Positions 53,391 to 64,000 of a stretch of 64,000 bases of DNA are shown here, in pieces. Origin of the DNA: Loxodes magnus (taxonomy: Eukaryota > Ciliophora > Karyorelictea > Loxodida > Loxodidae); assembly GCA_946699065.1 (NCBI GenBank), contig CAMPDV010000886.1, forward strand, positions 62,001 to 126,000. The letters run 5' to 3'. The position numbers and the translations under genes were made by a program. Within the stretch, counting starts at the first letter, position 1, and every line of letters begins with the position of its first letter. The notes under the pieces are model-generated. The model did no database searches and was not told the origin of the DNA. It saw only the letters and a list, made by a program, of their open reading frames with translations.

Positions 53391-54480
53391 TGAGTCGTCA
53401 CACTAGTTCTGTATATCTGTGGCTATATCCAGTGATTCAGAGTTCATCGTATCGGGAAGTTGAGATAAGACGGTGAGACTATGGGACGTCAAGACAGGTA
53501 CCTGTAAGACCATGAGTGGTCACGTCAAGACAGGTACCTGTAAGACCATGAGTCATAAAAGTTCTGTATTATCTGTGGCTATATCCAGTGATTCAGAGTT
53601 CATCGTATCGGGAAGTGATGATAAGACGGTGAGACTATGGGACGTCAAGACAGGTACCTGTAAGACCATGAGTGGTCATAAAAGTTCTGTATTATCTGTG
53701 GATATATCCAGTTATTCAGAGTTCATCGTATCGGGAAGTTGAGATAAGACGGTGAGACTATGGGACGTCAAGACAGGTACCTGTAAGACCATGAGTGGTC
53801 GCACAGGTTCTGTATTATCTGTGGCTATATCCAGTGATTCAGAGTTCATCGTATCGGGAAGTTGAGATAAGACGGTGAGACTATGGGACGTCAAGACAGG
53901 TACCTGTAAGACCATGAGTGGTCATAAAAGTTCTGTATTATCTGTGGCTATATCCAGTGATTCAGAGTTCATCGTATCGGGAAGTTGAGATAAGACGGTG
54001 AGACTATGGGATTCAGAGTTCATCGTAAACGTCATGAGTGGTCATAAAAGTTCTGTATTATCGGGAAGTTTAGATAAGACGGTGAGACTATGGGACGTCA
54101 AGACAGGTACCTGTAAGACCATGAGTGGTCATAAAAGTTCTGTATTATCTGTGGATATATCCAGTTATACAGAGTTCATCGTATCGGTAAGTTTAGATAA
54201 GACGGTGAGACTATGGGACGTCAAGACAGGTACCTGTAAGACCATGAGTGGTCATAAAAGTTCTGTATTATCTGTGGATATATCCAGTGATTCAGAGTTC
54301 ATCGTATCGGGAAGTTTAGATAAGACGGTGAGACTATGGGACGTCAAGACAGGTACCTGTCATGAGTGGTCATAAAAGTTCTGTATTATCTGTGGATATA
54401 TCCAGTTATACAGAGTTCATCGTATCGGGAAGTTGAGATTGAGACTATGGGACGTCAAGACAGGTATCATGAGTGGTCAC
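53390..54480 (+). repeat. Scrambled patch with abnormal monomer lengths
   Basis: Monomer length breaks down here as nowhere else. There is a 1-nt deletion near 53412 (GTATATCTG). Near 53.52-53.55 kb 33 bases are added by re-copying the [10 protein letters not shown] segment, giving [17 protein letters not shown]. At 53998-54081 an 84-bp monomer has FIVN spliced after RLWDSE and then [13 protein letters not shown]. Near 54360 five bases are lost after TGT, near 54438 seven bases after GAGAT, and near 54466 nine bases after GGTA. The last three sum to 21, so the frame is regained. The joins fall at short shared words, suggesting repair or template-switch events. Confidence 0.8.
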
Positions 54481-55851
54481 ACAGGATCTGTATTATCTGT
54501 GGCTATATCCAGTGATTCAGAGTTCATCGTATCGGGAAGTTGAGATAAGACGGTGAGACTATGGGACGTCAAGACAGGTACCTGTAAGATCATGAGTGGT
54601 CACACTTATTCTGTATCATCTGTGGCTATATCCAGTGATTCAGAGTTCATCGTATCGGGAAGTTTAGATAAAACGGTGAGACTATGGGACGTCAAGACAG
54701 GTACCTGTAAGACCATGAGTCGTCACACTAGTTCTGTATCATCTGTGGCTATATCCAGTGATTCAGAGTTCATCGTATCGGGAAGTGGAGATAAAACGGT
54801 GAGACTATGGGACGTCAAAACAGGTACCTGTAAGACCATGAGTGGTCATAAAAGTTCTGTATTATCTGTGGCTATATCCAGTGATTCAGAGTTCATCGTA
54901 TCGGGAAGTTGAGATAAGACGGTGAGACTATGGGACGTCAAGACAGGTACCTGTAAGACCATGAGTGGTCATAAAAGTTCTGTATTATCTGTGGCTATAT
55001 CCAGTGATTCAGAGTTCATCGTATCGGGAAGTGATGATAAGACGGTGAGACTATGGGACGTCAAGACAGGTACCTGTAAGACCATGAGTGGTAACACTTA
55101 TTCTGTATTATCTGTGTCTATATCCAGTGATTCAGAGTTCATCGTATCGGGAAGTTGAGATAAGACGGTGAGACTATGGGACGTCAAGACAGGTACCTGT
55201 AAGACCATGAGTTGTCGCACAGGTTCTGTATTATCTGTGGCTATATCCAGTGATTCAGAGTTCATCGTATCGGGAAGTTGAGATAAGACGGTGAGACTAT
55301 GGGACGTCAAGACAGGTACCTGTAAGACCATGAGTGGTCATAAAAGTTCTGTATTATCTGTGGCTATATCCAGTGATTCAGAGTTCATCGTATCGGGAAG
55401 TTTAGATAAGACGGTGAGACTATGGGACGTCAAGACAGGTACCTGTAAGACCATGAGTGGTCATAAAAGTTCTGTATTATCTGTGGATATATCCAGTTAT
55501 ACAGAGTTCATCGTATCGGTAAGTTTAGATAAGACGGTGAGACTATGGGACGTCAAGACAGGTACCTGTAAGACCATGAGTGGTCACACTGGATCTGTAT
55601 CATCTGTGGCTATATCCAGTGATTCAGAGTTCATCGTATCGGGAAGTTGAGATAAGACGGTGAGACTATGGGACGTCAAGACAGGTACCTGTAAGACCAT
55701 GAGTGGTCACACTGGATCTGTATCATCTGTGGCTATATCCAGTGATTCAGAGTTCATCGTATCGGGAAGTTGAGATAAGACGGTGAGACTATGGGACGTC
55801 AAGACAGGTACCTGTAAGACCATGAGTGGTCACACAGATTGAGTATATGCT
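54480..55851 (+). pseudogene. WD40 runs after the scrambled patch
   Basis: 54553-54912 (119 codons) repeats the order seen at 53.13-53.47 kb 1325 bp earlier: TGS-TGA, KIM-TYS-LDK with AAA, then the rare SRHTSS form (AGTCGTCAC). This time the frame stays open through TSS-GDK-KSS. Runs at 54922-55158 (ending GNTYS-LSVSIS-TGA) and 55291-55650 (KSS-LDK, KSS-SSYTEF-VSVSLDK, TGS) follow. The GN form replaces the GH histidine by Asn. Confidence 0.65.
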
Positions 55852-57996
55852 GTGGCTATATCCAGTGATTCAGAGTTCATCGTATCGGGAAGTCATGATA
55901 AGACGGTGAGACTATGGGACGTCAAGACAGGTACCTGTAAGACCATGAGTGGTCATAAAAGTTCTGTAATATCTGTGGCTATATCCAGTGATTCAGAGTT
56001 CATCGTATCGGGAAGTGATGATAAGACGGTGAGACTATGGGACGTCATGACAGGTACCTGTAAGACCATGAGTGGTCACACAGATTGAGTATATGCTGTG
56101 GCTATATCCAGTGATTCAGAGTTCATCGTATCGGGAAGTGATGATAAGACGGTGAGACTATGGGACGTCAAGACAGGTACCTGTAAGACCATGAGTGGTC
56201 ACACTTATTCTGTATCATCTGTGGCTATATCCAGTGATTCAGAGTTCATCGTATCGGGAAGTTGAGATAAGACGGTGAGACTATGGGACGTCAAGACAGG
56301 TACCTGTAAGACCATGAGTGGTCACACTGGATCTGTATCATCTGTGGCTATATCCAGTGATTCAGAGTTCATCGTATCGGGAAGTTGAGATAAGACGGTG
56401 AGACTATGGGACGTCAAGACAGGTACCTGTAAGACCATGAGTGGTCACACAGGATCTGTATTATCTGTGGATATATCCAGTTATTCAGAGTTCATCGTAT
56501 CGGGAAGTAGAGATAAGACGGTGAGACTATGGGACGTCAAGACAGGTACCTGTAAGACCATGAGTGGTCATAAAAGTTCTGTATTATCTGTGGCTATATC
56601 CAGTGATTCAGAGTTCATCGTATCGGGAAGTTGAGATAAGACGGTGAGACTATGGGACGTCAAGACAGGTACCTGTAAGACCATGAGTGGTCATAAAAGT
56701 TCTGTATTATCTGTGGCTATATCCAGTGATTCAGAGTTCATCGTATCGGGAAGTGATGATAAGACGGTGAGACTATGGGACGTCAAGACAGGTACCTGTA
56801 AGACCATGAGTGGTCACACAGATTGAGTATATGCTGTGGCTATATCCAGTGATTCAGAGTTCATCGTATCGGGAAGTGATGATAAGACGGTGAGACTATG
56901 GGACGTCAAGACAGGTACCTGTAAGACCATGAGTGGTCAAAAAAGTTCTGTATTATCTGTGGCTATATCCAGTGATTCAGAGTTCATCGTATCGGGAAGT
57001 TGAGATAAGACGGTGAGACTATGGGACGTCAAGACAGGTACCTGTAAGACCATGAGTGGTCATAAAAGTTCTGTATTATCTGTGGCTATATCCAGTGATT
57101 CAGAGTTCATCGTATCGGGAAGTTGAGATAAGACGGTGAGACTATGGGACGTCAAGACAGGTACCTGTAAGACCATGAGTGGTCACACTTATTCTGTATC
57201 ATCTGTGGCTATATCCAGTGATTCAGAGTTCATCGTATCGGGAAGTTTAGATAAGACGGTGAGACTATGGGACGTCAAGACAGGTACCTGTAAGATCATG
57301 AGTGGTCACACTAGTTGTGTATCATCTGTGGCTATATCCAGTGATTCAGAGTTCATCGTATCGGGAAGTGGAGATAAGACGGCGAGACTATGGGACGTCA
57401 AAACAGGTACCTGTAAGACCATGAGTGGTCACACTAGTTGTGTATTATCTGTGGCTATATCCAGTGATTCAGAGTTCATCGTATCGGGAAGTAGAGATAA
57501 GACGGTGAGACTATGGGACGTCAAGACAGGTACCTGTAAGACCATGAGTGGTCACACAGATTGAGTATATGCTGTGGCTATATCCAGTGATTCAGAGTTC
57601 ATCGTATCGGGAAGTTTAGATAAGACGGTGAGACTATGGGACGTCAAGACAGGTACCTGTAAGACCATGAGTGGTCACACAGATTGAGTATATGCTGTGG
57701 CTATATCCAGTGATTCAGAGTTCATCGTATCGGGAAGTGATGATAAGACGGTGAGACTATGGGACGTCAAGACAGGTACCTGTAAGACCATGAGTGGTAA
57801 CACTTATTCTGTATTATCTGTGAATATATCCAGTGATTCAGAGTTCATCGTATCGGGAAGTTGAGATAAGACGGTGAGACTATGGGACGTCAAGACAGGT
57901 ACCTGTAAGACCATGAGTGGTCATAAAAGTTCTGTATTATCTGTGGCTATATCCAGTGATTCAGAGTTCATCGTATCGGGAAGTTGAGATAAGACG
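55852..57996 (+). pseudogene. Short WD40 runs, copy of the 33.4-34.0 kb order, then KIM cassette
   Basis: 55852-56088 repeats HDK-KSSVIS-DDK-VMTG-HTD-TGA as at 33742-33978. The preceding blades VSLDK-TGS-TGA-TGS-TGA-HTD-TGA also match. 56398-56634, 56644-56826 and 57136-57564 (142 codons, KIM-TSC-GDKTA-TSC-RDK to HTD-TGA) follow, with TGA or HTD-TGA between. GNTYS-LSVN appears near 57.8 kb. Confidence 0.65.
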
Positions 57997-59595
57997 GTGA
58001 GACTATGGGACGTCAAGACAGGTACCTGTAAGACCATGAGTGGTCATAAAAGTTCTGTATTATCTGTGGATATATCCAGTTATACAGAGTTCATCGTATC
58101 GGGAAGTAGAGATAAGACGGTGAGACTATGGGACGTCAAGACAGGTACCTGTAAGACCATGAGTGGTCACACTAGTTGTGTATCATCTGTGGCTATATCC
58201 AGTGATTCAGAGTTCATCGTATCGGGAAGTTTAGATAAAACGGTGAGACTATGGGACGTCAAGACAGGTACCTGTAAGACCATGAGTGGTCATAAAAGTT
58301 CTGTATCATCTGTGGCTATATCCAGTGATTCAGAGTTCATCGTATCGGGAAGTAGAGATAAGACGGTGAGACTATGGGACGTCAAGACAGGTACCTGTAA
58401 GACCATGAGTGGTCACACTTATTCTGTATCATCTTTGAATATATCCAGTGATTCAGAGTTCATCGTATCGGGAAGTAGAGATAAGACGGTGAGACTATGG
58501 GACGTCAAGACAGGTACCTGTAAGACCATGAGTGGTCATAAAAGTTCTGTATTATCTGTGGATATATCCAGTGATTCAGAGTTCGTCGTATCGGGAAGTT
58601 GAGATAAGACGGTGAGACTATGGGACGTCAAGACAGGTACCTGTAAGACCATGAGTGGTCATAAAAGTTCTGTATTATCTGTGGCTATATCCAGTGATTC
58701 AGAGTTCATCGTATCGGGAAGTTGAGATAAGACGGTGAGACTATGGGACGTCAAAACAGGTACCTGTAAGACCATGAGTGGTCATAAAAGTTCTGTAATA
58801 TCTGTGGCTATATCCAGTGATTCAGAGTTCATCGTATCGGGAAGTGATGATAAGACGGTGAGACTATGGGACGTCAAGACAGGTACCTGTAAGACCATGA
58901 GTGGTCATAAAAGTTCTGTATTATCTGTGGATATATCCAGTTATACAGAGTTCATCGTATCGGGAAGTAGAGATAAGACGGTGAGACTATGGGACGTCAA
59001 GACAGGTACCTGTAAGACCATGAGTGGTCACACTTATTCTGTATCATCTTTGAATATATCCAGTGATTCAGAGTTCATCGTATCGGGAAGTTGAGATAAG
59101 ACGGTGAGACTATGGGACGTCAAGACAGGTACCTGTAAGACCATGAGTGGTCATAAAAGTTCTGTATTATCTGTGGATATATCCAGTTATACAGAGTTCA
59201 TCGTATCGGGAAGTTGAGATAAGACGGTGAGACTATGGGACGTCAAGACAGGTACCTGTAAGACCATGAGTGGTCATAAAAGTTCTGTATTATCTGTGGC
59301 TATATCCAGTGATTCAGAGTTCATCGTATCGGGAAGTTGAGATAAGACGGTGAGACTATGGGACGTCAAGACAGGTACCTGTAAGACCATGAGTGGTCAT
59401 AAAAGTTCTGTATTATCTGTGGCTATATCCAGTGATTCAGAGTTCATCGTATCGGGAAGTGATGATAAGACGGTGAGACTATGGGACGTCAAGACAGGTA
59501 CCTGTAAGACCATGAGTGGTAACACTTATTCTGTATTATCTGTGAATATATCCAGTGATTCAGAGTTCATCGTATCGGGAAGTTGAGATAAGACG
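57997..59595 (+). pseudogene. WD40 runs with SSLN and FVVS alleles
   Basis: 57997-58602 (201 codons) has KSS-SSYTEF-RDK, TSC-LDK, KSS-RDK, TYS-SSLN-RDK and KSS-LSVD with EFVVSGS (TTC GTC for TTC ATC), ending at TGA. 58735-59094 (119 codons) has KSS-VISV-DDK, KSS-SSYTEF-RDK and TYS-SSLN. 59350-59586 has KSS-DDK and GNTYS-LSVN. SSLN uses TTGAAT for GTGGCT and is shared with 27.84 kb at the family border. Confidence 0.65.
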
Positions 59596-61773
59596 GTGAG
59601 ACTATGGGACGTCAAGACAGGTACCTGTAAGACCATGAGTGGTCATAAAAGTTCTGTATTATCTGTGGATATATCCAGTTATACAGAGTTCATCGTATCG
59701 GGAAGTAGAGATAAGACGGTGAGACTATGGGACGTCAAGACAGGTACCTGTAAGACCATGAGTGGTCACACTTATTCTGTATCATCTTTGAATATATCCA
59801 GTGATTCAGAGTTCATCGTATCGGGAAGTAGAGATAAGACGGTGAGACTATGGGACGTCAAGACAGGTACCTGTAAGACCATGAGTGGTCACACTTATTC
59901 TGTATCATCTGTGGCTATATCCAGTTATTCAGAGTTCATCGTATCGGGAAGTAGAGATAAGACGGTGAGACTATGGGACGTCAAGACAGGTACCTGTAAG
60001 ACCATGAGTGGTCATGAAAGTTCTGTATTATCTGTGGATATATCCAGTTATACAGAGTTCATCGTATCGGGAAGTTTAGATAAGACGGTGAGACTATGGG
60101 ACGTCAAGACAGGTACCTGTAAGACCATGAGTGGTCACACTTATTCTGTATCATCTGTAGCTATATCCAGTGATTCAGAGTTCATCGTATCGGGAAGTTT
60201 AGATAAGACGGTGAGACTATGGGACGTCAAAACAGGTACCTGTAAGACCATGAGTGGTAACACTTATTCTGTATTATCTGTGAATATATCCAGTGATTCA
60301 GAGTTCATCGTATCGGGAAGTTGAGATAAGACGGTGAGACTATGGGACGTCAAGACAGGTACCTGTAAGACCATGAGTGGTCATAAAAGTTCTGTATTAT
60401 CTGTGGATATATCCAGTTATACAGAGTTCATCGTATCGGGAAGTAGAGATAAGACGGTGAGACTATGGGACGTCAAGACAGGTACCTGTAAGACCATGAG
60501 TGGTCACACTTATTCTGTATCATCTTTGAATATATCCAGTGATTCAGAGTTCGTCGTATCGGGAAGTTTAGATAAGACGGTGAGACTATGGGACGTCAAG
60601 ACAGGTACCTGTAAGACCATGAGTGGTCATAAAAGTTCTGTATTATCTGTGGATATATCCAGTTATACAGAGTTCATCGTATCGGGAAGTAGAGATAAGA
60701 CGGTGAGACTATGGGACGTCAAGACAGGTACCTGTAAGACCATGAGTGGTCACACTTATTCTGTATCATCTTTGAATATATCCAGTGATTCAGAGTTCGT
60801 CGTATCGGGAAGTTTAGATAAGACGGTGAGACTATGGGACGTCAAGACAGGTACCTGTAAGACCATGAGTGGTCATAAAAGTTCTGTATTATCTGTGGAT
60901 ATATCCAGTTATACAGAGTTCATCGTATCGGGAAGTAGAGATAAGACGGTGAGACTATGGGACGTCAAGACAGGTACCTGTAAGACCATGAGTGGTCACA
61001 CTTATTCTGTATTATCTGTGGCTATATCCAGTGATTCAGAGTTCATCGTATCGGGAAGTTGAGATAAGACGGTGAGACTATGGGACGTCAAGACAGGTAC
61101 CTGTAAGACCATGAGTGGTCACACAGGATCTGTATTATCTGTGGATATATCCAGTGATTCAGAGTTCATCGTATCGGGAAGTTTAGATAAGACGGTGAGA
61201 CTATGGGACGTCAAGACAGGTACCTGTAAGACCATGAGTGGTCACACTTATTCTGTATCATCTGTAGCTATATCCAGTGATTCAGAGTTCATCGTATCGG
61301 GAAGTTTAGATAAGACGGTGAGACTATGGGACGTCAAAACAGGTACCTGTAAGACCATGAGTGGTAACACTTATTCTGTATTATCTGTGAATATATCCAG
61401 TGATTCAGAGTTCATCGTATCGGGAAGTTGAGATAAGACGGTGAGACTATGGGACGTCAAGACAGGTACCTGTAAGACCATGAGTGGTCATAAAAGTTCT
61501 GTATTATCTGTGGATATATCCAGTTATACAGAGTTCATCGTATCGGGAAGTAGAGATAAGACGGTGAGACTATGGGACGTCAAGACAGGTACCTGTAAGA
61601 CCATGAGTGGTCACACTTATTCTGTATCATCTGTGGCTATATCCAGTGATTCAGAGTTCATCGTATCGGGAAGTAGAGATAAGACGGTGAGACTATGGGA
61701 CGTCAAGACAGGTACCTGTAAGACCATGAGTGGTCACACTGGATCTGTATCATCTGTGGCTATATCCATGTGA
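59596..61773 (+). pseudogene. WD40 runs with 9-monomer and 2-monomer duplications
   Basis: 59596-60324 and 60334-61062 are 242 codons each; 61072-61431 and 61441-61773 follow, separated only by TGA before Asp in one phase. A 2-monomer cycle (246 bp) KSS-SSYTEF-RDK / TYS-SSLN-EFVVSGS-LDK repeats between about 60.34 and 60.90 kb. A 9-monomer (1107-bp) offset links about 60.08-60.51 kb to 61.18-61.62 kb and includes the synonymous GTA before GCT (near 60158 and 61265). The block ends at a 1-nt insertion (CCATGTGATT near 61768). Confidence 0.7.
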
Positions 61774-64000
61774 TTCAGAGTTCATCGTATCGGGAAGTGA
61801 TGATAAGACGGTGAGACTATGGGACGTCAAGACAGGTACCTGTAAGACCATGAGTGGTCATAAAAGTTCTGTATTATCTGTGGATATATCCAGTTATACA
61901 GAGTTCATCGTATCGGGAAGTAGAGATAAGACGGTGAGACTATGGGACGTCAAGACAGGTACCTGTAAGACCATGAGTGGTCACACAGGATCTGTATTAT
62001 CTGTGGATATATCCAGTGATTCAGAGTTCATCGTATCGGGAAGTTGAGATAAGACGGTGAGACTATGGGACGTCAAGACAGGTACCTGTAAGACCATGAG
62101 TTGTCGCACAGGTTCTGTATTATCTGTGGCTATATCCAGTGATTCAGAGTTCATCGTATCGGGAAGTCATGATAAGACGGTGAGACTATGGGACGTCAAG
62201 ACAGGTACCTGTAAGACCATGAGTGGTCATAAAAGTTCTGTATTATCTGTGAATATATCCAGTGATTCAGAGTTCATCGTATCGGGAAGTTGAGATAAGA
62301 CGGTGAGACTATGGGACGTCAAGACAGGTACCTGTAAGACCATGAGTGGTCATAAAAGTTCTGTATTATCTGTGGCTATATCCAGTGATTCAGAGTTCAT
62401 CGTATCGGGAAGTTGAGATAAGACGGTGAGACTATGGGACGTCAAGACAGGTACCTGTAAGACCATGAGTGGTCACACTTATTCTGTATCATCTGTGGCT
62501 ATATCCAGTTATTCAGAGTTCATCGTATCGGGAAGTTGAGATAAGACGGTGAGACTATGGGACGTCAAGACAGGTACCTGTAAGACCATGAGTGGTCACA
62601 CAGGATCTGTATTATCTGTGGATATATCCAGTGATTCAGAGTTCATCGTATCGGGAAGTTGAGATAAGACGGTGAGACTATGGGACGTCAAGACAGGTAC
62701 CTGTAAGACCATGAGTTGTCGCACAGGTTCTGTATTATCTGTGGCTATATCCAGTGATTCAGAGTTCATCGTATCGGGAAGTTGAGATAAGACGGTGAGA
62801 CTATGAGACGTCAAGACAGGTACCTGTAAGACCATGAGTGGTCACACTAGTTGTGTATCATCTGTGGCTATATCCAGTGATTCAGAGTTCATCGTATCGG
62901 GAAGTTTAGATAAAACGGTGAGACTATGGGACGTCAAAACAGGTACCTGTAAGACCATGAGTGGTCACACTAGTTCTGTATCATCTGTGGCTATATCCAT
63001 GTGATTCAGAGTTCATCGTATCGGGAAGTCATGATAAGACGGTGAGACTATGGGACGTCAAAACAGGTACCTGTAAGACCATGAGTGGTCATAAAAGTTC
63101 TGTATTATCTGTGGCTATATCCAGTGATTCAGAGTTCATCGTATCGGGAAGTTTAGATAAGACGGTGAGACTATGGGACGTCATGACAGGTACCTGTAAG
63201 ACCATGAGTGGTCACACAGATTGAGTATATGCTGTGGCTATATCCAGTGATTCAGAGTTCATCGTATCGGGAAGTTTAGATAAGACGGTGAGACTATGGG
63301 ACGTCAAGACAGGTACCTGTAAGACCATGAGTGGTCACACTTATTCTGTATCATCTGTGGCTATATCCAGTGATTCAGAGTTCATCGTATCGGGAAGTTT
63401 AGATAAGACGGTGAGACTATGGGACGTCAAGACAGGTACCTGTAAGACCATGAGTGGTCACACTGGATCTGTATCATCTGTGGCTATATCCAGTGATTCA
63501 GAGTTCATCGTATCGGGAAGTTGAGATAAGACGGTGAGACTATGGGACGTCAAGACAGGTACCTGTAAGACCATGAGTGGTCACACTTATTCTGTATCAT
63601 CTGTGGCTATATCCAGTGATTCAGAGTTCATCGTATCGGGAAGTTGAGATAAGACGGTGAGACTATGGGACGTCAAGACAGGTACCTGTAAGACCATGAG
63701 TGGTCACACAGGATCTGTATTATCTGTGGCTATATCCAGTTATTCAGAGTTCATCGTATCGGGAAGTTTAGATAAGACGGTGAGACTATGGGACGTCAAG
63801 ACAGGTACCTGTAAGATCATGAGTGGTCACACTAGTTAGGTATATGCTGTGGCTATATCCAGTGATTCAGAGTTCATCGTATCGGGAAGTTGAGATAAGA
63901 CGGTGAGACTATGGGACGTCAAGACAGGTACCTGTAAGATCATGAGTGGTCACACTAGTTAGGTATATGCTGTGGCTATATCCAGTGATTCAGAGTTCAT
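61730..64000 (+). pseudogene. Last WD40 runs, cut by the window edge
   Basis: Two monomers carry the same 1-nt insertion (CCATGTGATT near 61768 and 62998) and move the frame each time. Runs are 61730-62047, 62057-62293, 62961-63224 (ending VMTG / HTD-TGA), 63234-63524 and 63657-63839. Between 62294 and 62960 TGA before Asp and one L-TGA-D (near 62806) interrupt. A left-type TSC-LDK-TSS-HDK island lies at 62.84-63.07 kb. The window ends inside an HTS-TAG-type monomer, so the array continues beyond it. Confidence 0.65.

Overview
The whole 64 kb window is one uninterrupted, head-to-tail tandem array on the + strand. Its unit is a 123-bp monomer that reads as one 41-residue WD40 (beta-propeller blade) repeat. 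Nothing else is recognisable: no flanking gene, promoter, intron, RNA gene, transposon or non-repeat DNA, and both window edges cut through monomers. Taking the GTG codon of the strand-c motif (VRLWD) as the mark, I count 518 monomer steps from base 15 to base 63657. This count closes exactly once the visible indels are tallied: twenty-one 2-nt deletions, five 1-nt deletions, two 1-nt insertions, one 84-bp monomer, one 33-bp insertion and a 21-nt set of deletions. The window therefore holds about 520 complete monomers plus two partial ends.

The monomer is almost invariant, including at synonymous sites, apart from about ten short slots. Those slots hold a small fixed set of alleles: the three residues after GH, the residue before the blade Asp, W/Y/F in strand c, and S/L, A/D/S/N and D/Y in strands a and b. 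This is the pattern of an array homogenised by unequal exchange or conversion. It recalls the near-identical, hypervariable-slot WD40 arrays of STAND/NACHT-type receptors such as fungal HET-D/HET-E, but no NACHT or other effector domain is in view.

Layout. 1-27.8 kb (left family): THY, TSS, TSC, NSS and TYS monomers, LYD as well as LWD, mostly the lysine codon AAA in the VKTG motif, open runs up to 590 codons, and nearly all of the 2-nt-deleted monomers. 27.8-33 kb: a mixed junction zone. 33-64 kb (right family): KSS, TGS, TYS and HTD-stop monomers, DDK alleles, lysine codon AAG, no LYD, and an in-frame TGA or TAG every one to six blades. 53.39-54.48 kb is a scrambled patch of non-123-bp monomers. 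On top of the monomer lie segmental (higher-order) duplications of 2, 4, 5, 9, 10, 16, 17 and 23-25 monomers.

Function. No open run crosses the window, and the WD40 frame moves through all three phases. Under the standard code this is most simply a decayed, satellite-like expansion of a WD40 gene, or an interior part of one whose intact end lies outside. About ten runs are long enough for one or two seven-bladed propellers, so residual expression is not excluded. The organism cannot be named from this sequence. A eukaryote is more likely (scale of the array, no ribosome-binding sites or other genes, ACCATG start context), with about 45% GC in the monomer. Repeat-driven assembly error is a real possibility for copy number and order, but not for the monomer types themselves.
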